DNA of 64,000 nt from Micropterix aruncella (Eukaryota > Arthropoda > Insecta > Lepidoptera > Micropterigidae): NCBI GenBank assembly GCA_944548615.1, contig OX155957.1, positions 808,275 to 872,274 on the forward strand, in the 5' to 3' direction. Position numbers and translations under genes: made by a program. Each line of letters starts with the position of its first letter. Position 1 is the stretch's first letter. Of the stretch, positions 12,300 through 29,265 are shown piece after piece. The notes below the pieces were generated by a model. It was not told the DNA's origin. It worked only from the letters and a program-made list of their open reading frames with translations, and searched no databases.

Positions 12300-12340
12300 G
12301 GGGGGAGGGGGGAGGGAGGGAGGGAGGGAGGGAGGGAGGC
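12300..12340 (+). repeat. (GGGA)n G-rich microsatellite
   Basis: Ten or so consecutive GGGA/GGGGGGA units, about 40 bp beside the tRNA-like sequence, give four or more runs of at least three G, which can form a G-quadruplex on the plus strand. Confidence 0.85.
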
Positions 12341-12429
12341 CGCTGATTACGTCTGTTGACATGGGGGAGTGGGAGGAAGGTGATTACATAATATGATTAC
12401 AAAAACGTGATTACCTAATATGTGGATAT

Positions 12430-13220
12430 ATGCAGGATATAGAAATAGAAATAGAAATATTTTTATTGTCCGAAATTGTGGTGGTACATTTATGGTGATA
12501 ATGCGTAAAACTATGTATCTCACAATTACCTGTTATTAAAAGAGATTGACAAATTTACTTATCTGATAAATTGCCTTATCTGATAATTATAATATCTTAT
12601 TAAAAAATGTAATTATTTCACTGGTTTAACATAAAAAAATCTAAACAGACCGGATAAGTAGAACTAACAGTAGAAGACCATTAGAAAAAATAATTCACCA
12701 ATAATATAAAAAATAAAGAAAAAATCTAAATCAAGGAATAATCGAAATTCCGCATATAAATACGAAATGTATATAATTTAAAATGTAACAGTAGAAAACA
12801 ATTAATAAAAAATAATTCACCAATACCTAATATAAAAAATAATGAAAAAAATCAAAATCAAGGAATAATCAAAAATCCGCCTATAAATACGAAATGTATG
12901 TAATTGAAAATTTGTAATCTTCCTAATTGAATTATTGTAAAAACAAAATGAAAATGCATGCCTACAATATAATATTATGAGAAATATTCGTTTAATGTGT
13001 AAAAGCTTTTATCGATAAGCCATTTTTTCAACGCTGCGGTAAACCCTTTTCCTTTTATTTCTTTGATATTTGCAGGTAGGTGGTTATAGATTTTTATTGC
13101 ATTGTATAACATTCCTTTTTTAAATAGAGTTAAATTTGGCTTGGGTGCTTGTAGCTCATGTTTATTTCGTGTGTTATAGCCGTGTTCAACATTGTTTGTT
13201 TTGAAATGTGGATATATGTG
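12430..13220 (-). pseudogene. 5'-truncated non-LTR retrotransposon, 3' end
   Basis: On the minus strand the far end reads GYNTRNKHELQAPKPNLTLF, then KKGMLYNAIKIYNHLP and an AALKKWLIDKSFY tail, the C-terminus of a non-LTR retrotransposon ORF2. It is followed by about 600 bp of AT-rich 3'UTR and a terminal (TATTTC)n repeat at 12438-12462. A (TAAAATAATTCACCAATA)-type block occurs twice (12690-12720, 12812-12845). Only the 3' end is left. Confidence 0.7.
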
Positions 13221-13524
13221 GATATATGCATAGTATGGGGATATATGTGGATCTAAATATTTGTAACCTAACAGCGAGGAGATCGCATCTAATGTGGCGT
13301 ACCATTGTACAAATATTTTTGTAGACCGGCCAGTGGGGAGGGTTATAGCTCTCCTTTGGCAGCTAAAAATGCGACTCCCTGCTATCTCATGTTTATCATA
13401 ATATTTGTTTTACTTAGTTTTATGTTTTTTTTTGTTTAATGTTATTATTAGTTTACTTATGTAAATTAGTTAATATGGACTTACACTCTAGATTTAATAT
13501 TTAACGGCGAACTGTAATGCTCTG

Positions 13525-14345
13525 GAATAATATTTATTTTATTTTTTATTATTTATTTATTTAGGTACATAGGATTAGGTATACAGTTCATTCATAGGTC
13601 ATGTAATCTTATAATAATTATATAAATTATTTAATAATTAATATAGGGAGGTTTAACACATCTTACATGACCTTTACTGCCAATAGCACATCTAACTAGG
13701 CGATAATTTGGCCCGTCTCTAGATGTGCATATTTTTATGCAATTTTAAGAAATGAAGTGTTTTTTTTTAATAAATTATTTGGACCCACCACCTGTATATA
13801 CACATAAATATACCAATTTTATAAAAAATATAGCTATGTAATAAATATATACATTTATAGTTGTAATTTAATAAAATTTAATTAAGAAAAATAGATAAGT
13901 GATACTAAATAAATTGTCGTGCGTTGCAAAGAAGTTGATCAGATTTTACATATCCCTTGTTAAGTAGCCATCTATTAAGGTTTGCTTTAAATATTTTTAT
14001 GTTAGGATAATTTTTCATGTCTTCACTAAGGGAATTATATAATTTTGGGGCTATGTAGAATATATGTCTCTGGGCAAATGTTGTCCTGACTGACGGAATT
14101 ATATAATTGATACTCGCGGACATTCTTGTGTTCAGATTGTTTTGAGTTCGGGCGTGGTCATCTCTAGATTTGTAGAATGCAAGAAGCGCTTGCTTAATGA
14201 ATATAACTGTTTAGCTGATAGCACATGGAATTGGGAAAATAACGAGGCAGATGGATGACGCCGGTTTTTCCTGTGAATTACTCTCAATAATAATTTCTGC
14301 GCTTTTGTCAATCTATCCAGATTATCATTAGTAGTAGATTATCAT
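13525..14345 (-). pseudogene. 5'-truncated non-LTR retrotransposon, C-terminal domain
   Basis: The minus strand reads LDRLTKAQKLLLRVIHRKNR in the 14345-14160 part. After a frameshift it reads SVRTTFAQRHIFYIAPKLYN and FKANLNRWLLNKGY to a stop at 13905. The 3'UTR ends in (AAATAAAT)n near 13540. The same family appears at 57225-57680 (QKLLLRIIYRKPND), and a matching 3'UTR at 44960-45145. Confidence 0.75.
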
Positions 14346-14554
14346 TTGAAACGAATAAAAAAATAAATAGAGAAAAATCGAACGTGTATTGCCATCCATT
14401 TAAAAATGGATGGTATTTTTAGTAATCTGCACAGAAGGGGATAGTTGTAAAATACTTTCACTTTCGTTAGTAAACAAATTAAAAGCAAATGTATAGATAA
14501 GATAAGGAGTGTCTGTAAAAAGATTTTACAGACAGTCTTATCTAAACGCGCCTA

Positions 14555-15313
14555 GTAGTAGTAGTAGATGGAGTGGGGGGCTTGTTTCCAGCCCTTGATG
14601 TCACCTAGATCTGTAAGGTCTTTTGTAACTACCCACTGTGTGGTTAGGTCAATTGTCAGCTAGTAGCCCGGTACTTCTTACCAGACTAAGTAGGTCACTG
14701 ACCTTCAAGTTGGGCAGATCGCTGGGTTCGAGAAAGGCTCGTCCCAGTAAACTGTGTCTTTTGGCGGCGAGCCCTGGACAGCGGCCAACAATGTGTATGC
14801 TGTCTTCAGGTTCCTCGCCACATATTCGGCAATCCTTGCTCTCAGTCAAGCCAAGGTTGAATAGATGAGCTCTAAGGGTCGTGTGTCCGGTGAGGAGACC
14901 GATGGTGGTTCTAAGGTTCTTCTTGCTCATGTCAAGTAGGGCCTTGGTTTTCTTCTGTAGTAGTTGCTCCATCATGGCTTTTGCCTGGCGACATCCCTGA
15001 CTCTGTTTCCAGGAAGCCCGATGTTCCTGCTCCAAGCAGTCCCTGATGATTTTCTTACCTGTAGCGAAGGGGACCCCTACAGCTGGCTCCACTGGGCAAT
15101 CCAGTGTGCCCAGTTTTGCCAGTCTATCGGCCTCTTCGTTTCCGGGTATGCCTTGGTGACCCGGTATCCACATTAGGGTGATTTTGTTGGATTTTCCCAA
15201 TTTGTTGAGCTCCTGCATGCAGTCCCAGACCACAGAAGATTCTGTGGTGGCTTTAGCCAGAGCGTCCAGTGCTGCTCTGCTGTCAGAGCAGATGAGGATT
15301 TGTCTGTTTTTTA
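14555..15313 (-). mobile_element. 5'-truncated non-LTR retrotransposon with RNase H domain and 13-bp TSD
   Basis: Flanking CTAAACGCGCCTA repeats (14542-14554 and 15314-15326) are an exact 13-bp target duplication. The minus strand is open from about 15313 to 14649: ICSDSRAALDAL and WIPGHQGIPGNEEADRLAK mark the RNase H domain. A CRICGEEPEDSIHIVGRCPG zinc knuckle and a C-terminal tail follow. The 3' end is (CTA)n at 14555-14567. The intact reading frame implies a fairly recent, 5'-truncated insertion of an RNase H-bearing (I/R1/LOA-type) element. Confidence 0.88.
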
Positions 15314-15326
15314 CTAAACGCGCCTA

Positions 15327-15484
15327 AAGCCACCTTCTTAGTCAATGTTTGTAATTATGCATACATTTCACAGTCTTGCGCCAGTCTCTCTCCCAGTCTC
15401 ATTCTTTCTTGCACCAATCGGTACCAATTTCGTCATTCTGTATTTGTTCATAGCCACTGAACCCACTGTTTGGCTACTATTTAT
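15327..15484. other. short spacer
   Basis: There is no feature beyond the CTATTTAT target duplication (15477-15484) of the following element. Confidence 0.4.
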
Positions 15485-16289
15485 TAGTGATGGGCGTGAT
15501 TTTTAATTTTAAATCACGCAACAATCACGTTACTGGTATTTTTTCACGCGTGATAATAACTGCTACTCGTGATTTTCGTGATTGTACTGAAATGTACTGT
15601 GAAACGTTAAGTAACAAAGTTTCGTCAATGTGATAACTGATAACAGAAACGCGCATTATATTTGCTTAATATTTATTAGTAATTAGAAGAATTAGCGTTC
15701 AGAAAGATTATCTCTCTCGCTCTTTTGGTGCTAAGCCGAGTTCGTCTTTCTGAAATAATGTTATTTTATTGCTTTAACAAATCATGAGCAAACTCATTTA
15801 CACGAACGATTACGACACGAGCGATAACAGTGTCCAAATTCATGCGATAACAGTGTCCAAATTCACGTTACGTACGAAATGAACGCGCCACTCATCAGTC
15901 ATCGTCCAACCGGCGCGGGCGTTCGCCCAGAACGAACGGCAGATCACTGATCCACTGATCATATCACTGATCCACTGATCGCCGATCACATCTAGTGATC
16001 TAAGAATGAACGAAACCAAATGAACGGTTCAATTAGGCGCTCACCGATCATCGTTCAGTGGCGCGACGCGCGGTCGTTCGACGGCGATCAGTGAGAACGG
16101 CCAATCACTGATCATATAATCACTGATCAGTGATCGGTCGCGTCGTAGCGGCGCCGAGTGATGGCAACGCGGTGCTGTTCGTAGCCGTGATTCAAATAGC
16201 ATGTTCTTTCAAATTCTCGTAACGCGTTCTTCGTGATTGCAAATATCACACGTTATTGTTATTGCTATTCGTGATCACACCCATCACTA
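15485..16289. mobile_element. hAT-like non-autonomous element, copy 1
   Basis: Termini TAGTGATGGG and CCCATCACTA are perfect inverted repeats, and CTATTTAT is duplicated exactly on both sides (15477-15484, 16290-16297). An 8-bp duplication fits hAT. The interior has no ORF but holds many permutations of GATCACTGATC and GATCGGCGATCA (15940-16130). The element is 805 bp. A second copy in the opposite orientation lies at 46307-47071 with its own 8-bp duplication. Confidence 0.88.
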
Positions 16290-16297
16290 CTATTTAT

Positions 16298-16755
16298 ATT
16301 CCTTGATTCGGCGTTAACCTCCATGTCTGCGAGATTAGTAACTGTAGCAGCATTTGTGGTTTGTTGGATGTATTTGGTGTTCGGATACCTTCGGACATTC
16401 TCGGTTTTGCAACACCTATTACATTATTCTTGTCATAGTATTTGGTAGAGATATAACAATTATTAAAGTCAATGTCGATAAAAAAAACGGTTCTGTCGCC
16501 CCCAGACTTTCCCGGCAAACGGCCAAGGACTTACGGAAGGATTTTGAGCGTGATATCTCGGGAGGAGGTTGACCTGAATGAAAGGAATAGTCAGCGACGA
16601 GCGCGAGTAGTGAGAAGGCAACGCTTTAAACACGTTCGATTTAATCGTTTACGAAAATATACCGGCGATATTTTATTTTTATTTTATTTTATAAAATTAG
16701 GTATCCAATACAATACAAATTGATTTTTGCGAAGCAGATAAGATTGCATTTGTGT
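16298..16755. other. spacer without recognised gene
   Basis: Short frames occur on both strands, but none resembles a known protein and none has splice or start context that I can support. Confidence 0.35.
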
Positions 16756-16995
16756 GGATTTTATCCCCCCACTAGATTGTATATCTGTTCGATATACAAT
16801 CTAGTGGGGGGATAAAATCCAATGTGATTTCCAATCTAGTGGGGGGATAAAATCCAATGTGATTTCCAATCTAGTGGGGGGATAAAATCCAATGTGATTT
16901 CCAGTCTAGTGGGGGGATAAAATCCAATGTGATTTCCAATCTAGTGGGGGGATAAAATCCAATGTGATTTCCAATCTAGTGGGGGGATAAAATCC
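16756..16995. repeat. 30-bp perfect palindrome followed by a 35-bp tandem array
   Basis: 16756-16785 is the exact reverse complement of 16791-16820 around a 5-nt loop. The right arm contains CAATCTAGTGGGGGGATAAA, and that block is repeated in five 35-bp units at 16821-16995. One unit has A to G (CCAGTCTAG); otherwise they are identical. So the hairpin arm and the array share one unit. Confidence 0.92.
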
Positions 16996-17599
16996 AATAT
17001 CAATGTGATTTCGGCCCAACAAGACATCCATGTACCAAATTTCAAGTCTATAAGTCCAATAATTCGAGCTTGATTTATGACTAATGCGGGAGCTAATAAG
17101 CCCTTGCTGAATTGGCCACGAAGGCCCATTCTGTTAAGGGTTGGTCACCCTCACTGGCCAACACCCATCCGGCGGCCTCCATGCATGAAGTGCGAGCCCG
17201 GGCAGGACTCTAGCCTTAGGGCTAGTTTCCCCCAGGAATCGACCTTCTGGCGCTCCTGGACGGTCTGCGTACCGTGCGGCGTAAGCCAATCGATTGTTCA
17301 CTCTGACTAACAGTCGGGGGAGTCTGGAAGCAGAACTGTTTCCTATAGAGCGGGGGTGGTTGCGGACCTTACGGCGACTGCTCTTGAAACGACCATCGGC
17401 TACCCGATCCTGGGTGGACAGCCGGGCTAAGGATGCCGTGGTCAGTGAAAGATTCGGTTTTACACCGTTTGATCGCTTCGTAAGGGAGAGGACCGCGCAA
17501 GCGACCTCCACCTCCTAACCAGTCGAGAGACCGGAGTAATCTGGTCGCGATTGGAAGTAAGGGCGTGAGTGTAAGCCCGTTGGGTAACATACCTGGTTA

Positions 17600-17855
17600 C
17601 AAGGGCGGTCCTAGCCTTACATTTTGGGGGGGGTCACAGTTATGGGCTTAAGGTTTGGGGGGGGGGGGGTCGCTGTTATGGGCCATGAGATTGGGTTAAC
17701 GGTTTGTAAATAAAACAAAGTTCCCCTTTATTATACAATAATTTATTTATGGAAGCAAGTGTATTTGCATAAGGAGCTTATTATAAGCCATATATTTAAG
17801 ATTTGGGGGGGGTCATGACCCCCTTGACACCCCCCCCCCCCTGGGACCGCCCTTG
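17600..17855. mobile_element. short hAT-like MITE nested in family X copy 1
   Basis: Termini CAAGGGCGGTCC and GGACCGCCCTTG are inverted repeats. The flanks carry CCTGGTTA twice (17592-17599, 17856-17863), and the undisturbed sequence is visible in copy 2 (near 52308-52320). The 256-bp interior has G-runs at 17622-17670 and a GGGGGGGTCATGACCCCC inverted motif, but no ORF. Confidence 0.88.
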
Positions 17856-17958
17856 CCTGGTTATCTCGCGGATGAGGCGTTGGCCTCCTACGGGCATGTG
17901 GCGGAGCTTGACGGTGGACTGTTTTGTACAAGTCTACGCGCTCACTTCACGGGAGATA

Positions 17959-18635
17959 TTATTAGATTTTTACACCGAAAAGGAAAGTCACGTAAAATTT
18001 AAAGATATACATAACAGAAACACTAGACACAAGAATAATTTCATTCTACCATGCGTGGTTTTAAACGCTGCTAGGCAAAGTACCCAATTCTCAGGGCCTT
18101 ATTATTTTAGCCGCCTACCATGTAACATAAAAGACAATAGCAACCTCAGAACGTTCCAAAAACTTTTAAAGGATTTTTTTACAACAAATACCTTTTACTC
18201 TATTGATGAATTTATAAATTTCTCAAAATGACTTTTTTTACAGCCCCTTTATTTTAATGTAATGCGTATACTGATAATTTCATTTGTTGATTGTTTTAGC
18301 TTGCATTAATTATTTTATTGATTGTTTTAGTTATATGGTATCTTATATTTAAATGTAATAACAATGTATCTAAATTCTTCTTGGACAAACCATAATAAAA
18401 AATAGTGTGATTGATTATCTGATTATTGATGATTATTGCTTTTGTTTGATAATTTCTGATATTGATTATTTTAATTGTTGATGTTTTCAGTTTTACTGCT
18501 TGTTGATTGCGCCTTATATAGATTCTACTTTATGAAGTTTCTAAAACGAAATTTTGTATGCTCTCTGGGTAGTTTGTTACTTAAACATTGTATGTTTTTT
18601 AATAATTGACAAAATAAAGAACTTGAACTTGAACT
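17959..18635 (+). mobile_element. 5'-truncated non-LTR retrotransposon 3' end nested in family X copy 1
   Basis: AGATA flanks both sides (17954-17958, 18636-18640). The plus strand reads KDIHNRNTRHKNNFILPC, then a YYFSRLPCNIKDNSNLRTFQ tail to a stop at 18231. The 3'UTR contains AATAAA and ends in (TTGAAC)n. It is a dead, truncated insertion. The reading frame upstream joins host-repeat sequence and is not a real start. Confidence 0.82.
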
Positions 18636-18966
18636 AGATAGAACGACCAATCATTAAAACTTCCAGAGGTGACGGGTTCGCCCGTTGTAGTTGACAACTC
18701 TATTATGACTAGTGCACCCTCTGGTGGACCGATTTCAACCACAATCTTTTCAACTCTTGCCATGACCAAATGATACCGATGCGATGAGTCATTGACCGAT
18801 GCGTGACATGTATGGAGATGCTGACGCGACGCACTCGATTACGAAGCAGTCTGATCATAATATGTTTCGAGTTCTTTATCTATCCATAATACTTTTCTGA
18901 AACACTAATTAAAATTACACCTTTCATAGTTTGCTAGCACCAGGTGTCCCGGAATCTGGACTACTA

Positions 18967-19635
18967 GAGTTGACAACTACAACGACGATCCTGTCATCTC
19001 AGGAAGTTTTAACGATATCAGATCGTCCTGTCTTCCGTGAGGTGAGCGCAGAAGACAGGACAAAACAGTCCACCGTCTAGTTCCGCCACAAGAAGAAGCC
19101 AACGCCTTAGCGCGAGATAATCAGGTTAATCAACGAGCGGATCGACACTCGTGCCCTTACTTCCAGTTGTAACCAGATTACTCCGGTCTCCCGACTGGTT
19201 ACAGGCTCGAGGTGGCTTGCGCGGTCCTTTTCCTTGCGTAGCGTTGATACGGTGTCTACCGAATCTATCGCGTACCGCGGCATCCTTTGCCCGGCATATT
19301 CACCCGGGATCGGGTGGCGGAATGGTCGTTTCAAGAGCAGTTTCAATAAGGTAAACAACTACCCCCGCTCCATAGGAGACAGTACTGTTTCCAGACTTCC
19401 CCGGCTGTCGGTCAGAATGCACAATCGATTGACTGACGCCGTACGGTGCGCAAAACGTCCAAGATCGCCCGAATGTTGACTTCTAGGGGAAACTGGCCCG
19501 AAGACCAGAGTGCTACCCTGGCTCGCACTTCTAGGTGGAGGCCGCCGGATGGGTGTTGACCCGTGAGTATGACCGACCCTGAACACATAGGTCTTCGTGG
19601 CCAAACTGCAACAGGGCCCATTAGCTCCCTCTTAG
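18967..19635 (-). mobile_element. family X retroposed repeat, copy 3
   Basis: This is in inverted orientation to copies 1 and 2. It begins AGAGTTGACAACTACAACG and ends GGGCCCATTAGCTCCCTCTT. The flanks TCTGGACTACTA / TCTGGACTGCTA (18955-18966, 19636-19647) are a 12-bp duplication with one mismatch. It lies next to copy 1, separated by about 250 bp of other sequence. Confidence 0.72.
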
Positions 19636-19647
19636 TCTGGACTGCTA

Positions 19648-20012
19648 ACTCCAGATTCCCGGAATCTAGACTGCTAACTGTAATCTGGCATTCTATGGCC
19701 AAAATACTGCCTGATCTGAAAGTATCAGCTTTTTCAAACATCTTGCACTTTTTTGTCGCTACTCTTGGATTAGGAGGAATACACACAGACACATAGACAC
19801 ATAGACAGTCGGGCAGACTCACAACATAGTCTTTGAAACGGTCTTAATCGTCTCAGGGGGTATCTAAATGTAGGTATATTTCCATCTTTATCTTGAAAAA
19901 AAAATTGCGTTCACAAATAATTTAGCGCGTTCACAATACTTTCTCTCCTCGTAAGTAAAGTAAAAGTAAAAAGGTGTTATAAGTTTAAAATAATATTTTA
20001 ATTTTGTAAACG
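19648..20012. other. 3' flank of transporter B
   Basis: There is a short ACACAGACACATAGACACAT-type repeat near 19780 and AT-rich sequence up to the stop of copy B. No gene is seen. Confidence 0.4.
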
Positions 20013-27450
<7,438 letters not shown>

Positions 27451-28426
27451 TACGTTTCAGCCAGAATTATATAGCGCGATCGACTGACATGTATTCAACA
27501 ATGACATTTAAATTAATAAGATTCTTCTCTAGACGGATACGGAATTAACTGATAAGCAGAATAAAGCCTAAAGATAAAAGAATATAGATAACGCATTTAT
27601 AGTACGCACTTTGCTTAGCACAATTGAAAGGTAATCATTTTATATAAGCTGGGCTCAGACAGATGTGTATATAATTTTAAAAGCATACAACGACATTGTC
27701 TAAATTGTCATTTCATTTTCTGTTGTGCTCATGCATTTGAATTTATATGTATATTCGTAAATAAATAAATAAAATAGTATACTTATCAACGTAACATTTA
27801 ATTATATTTGTAAATAAATCTTTTCCTTTCGTTTCTGATCTGATAACATTTTCTGATCTCGATAAATAGCGACAACTGCGATTACTTGATGTTACGAACA
27901 ATAGGGCGGTGTCGACTACAACGAGCGAACCCGTCACTCCAGGTTGGTGACAGGTGACGATAAGTGATCGTTCCTTCAGCCATTGATTTTTACACTATAA
28001 AATCAATGCTTCAGCCGTGGGATGATAACAAGTGATCGTTCCTTCAGCCGTGCTAAAATAAATGTTGAAGCTATTGCTCCCCCGGTCGCATAATATAAAA
28101 AAATGGTGATTTTGACTTGCCTCCTCGTTCGCTCGATTTGACACCGCCAAACTCTTTCCTCTGGGTCTACTTGAAGTCGAGGTTTATATCATTAAGCCAA
28201 GGATGCTAGACGAACTTAAGGCAAACATCAGACAGAAAAAACCGCCATACCGGCCGAAACATTGGCAATAGGTACCATGAAAAATAACAAACAACGGGCA
28301 CATTACGCCATTCGAGCTAACTTGTGCGATATAATCTTCAGAAAGTGATGTAATCAAATCTCATTAAACCAAATTAAATGATTTTTAACTTAAACAGCAA
28401 AAATGTGTCTTTTCCATTTTTTTTAA
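27451..28426. other. 5' flank of transporter B with small repeat fragments
   Basis: 27903-27950 is a short family X fragment (GTCGACTACAACGAGCGAAC). 27955-28060 repeats GATAAGTGATCGTTCCTTCAGCC twice. A leader exon like those of A and C was not recognised. The rest shows no gene. Confidence 0.45.
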
Positions 28427-29009
28427 GCTATTGCATAGCTTTTATCGCGGGCCTAGGCCAGCGCGGCGACCGAATGAAGAACGAATGAAGAATTAATGAT
28501 TTTAAACTGATAATTACGTCTCATGAGTACTGCTTACGATTCGAAAAAAATATATGTTAAACAAGAACATTTTCCTAATATTCTTACCTTTGAATATTTT
28601 AGATTTTGTTTATATTACATAGTGTAATTAATTTGTGAAATTAGGTCTAACCGAAAACAAAAACGACTACTACGCAAACACTAGCTGGCGTATTATTATG
28701 AAACCTGCACCATTTTAAAGATAATTTAATTATGTATCCCTTTATCTACGTTTTTTTTCGAATGTTACGGTTTTTTTTGCTTTATCGAAAAAAAAAATCG
28801 TGCGCGGCGCTCTATCGGAAGACGTTTAAATTATTCCGAATCATTTGCTACCGCAGCCGCAAATGATTCGGAATAATTTCAACGTTTTCCGATAGAGCGC
28901 AGTTATCTGATATCAGAAAAAAATAAAATAAATAAATATTTATAATTGCATAAGTTGTTAAAAATGCTATGCAATAGCTTTACCGCGGCAGTCCCCGAGT
29001 GCCACACGT
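28427..29009. mobile_element. hairpin-bearing element (family H), copy 1
   Basis: The element runs from GCTATTGCATAGC to GTGCCACACGT (583 bp) and sits in a T-run: ATTTTTTTTAA on the left, ATTTTTTTA on the right. Its centre (28807-28900) is an imperfect inverted repeat with arms of about 42 bp (GCGCTCTATCGGAA ... TTCCGATAGAGCGC). Full copies lie at 38903-39496 and 39846-40431, a partial one at 41625-41720, and a scrap at about 43383-43405. No ORF and no known family is recognised. Confidence 0.8.
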
Positions 29010-29265
29010 ATTTTTTTATTTTGTTAAATAAATGGGTCCACCTAATATAGCCAACCCTGTATATAGATAAATGCATAAACCACAAAATATCATTTAAAAA
29101 AATACCATAAAAATACCATAAAAATGCATTGCCATCGAAACAGAACCAACGTGTATAATTTCAAGTTCATAAAAGTTTGTAAAAACAGGTATTTAACAGA
29201 TTAAAAATAGCTATTTACGGTTTAGCTATTAAGGTTAGCTATTTTTTTCGCTAACGAATTTAAGG
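29010..29265. other. 3' flank of transporter C with a 31-bp tandem duplication
   Basis: The segment containing the last codons and stop (AAGGTTAGCTATTTTTTTCG) is repeated with a 31-bp period (29231 and 29262). So a decoy copy of the terminal SEKNS-stop coding sequence lies just downstream of the real stop. Confidence 0.7.

Larger units (their letters stand above)
17087..18704 (+). mobile_element. family X retroposed repeat, copy 1 (two nested insertions)
   Basis: This unclassified family of about 680 bp runs from GGGAGCTAATAAGCCCTTGC to TTCGCCCGTTGTAGTTGACA-ACTCTA. It is flanked by ATGACTAATG / ATGACTAGTG (17077-17086, 18705-18714). It is interrupted by a 256-bp hAT-like element (17600-17855) and a retrotransposon tail (17959-18635). 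Variable-length (10-12 bp) duplications in the copies suggest target-primed retroposition. Open frames within it are not conserved between copies. A segment with GGATGAGGCGTTGGCCTC resembles a tRNA D-arm, and GGGTTCGCCC resembles a weak B box, so a SINE origin is possible. Confidence 0.7.

Noticed and set aside
16796..16995. CRISPR-like direct repeats
   Set aside because: The 35-bp units are head-to-tail with no unique spacers, in a eukaryotic setting.
17134..17511. 125-residue frame in family X
   Set aside because: Family X copies do not keep a common reading frame, so this is not a gene.
17803..18231. Single 142-residue plus-strand protein
   Set aside because: It joins MITE, family X and retrotransposon sequence; only the last part is a retrotransposon C-terminus.
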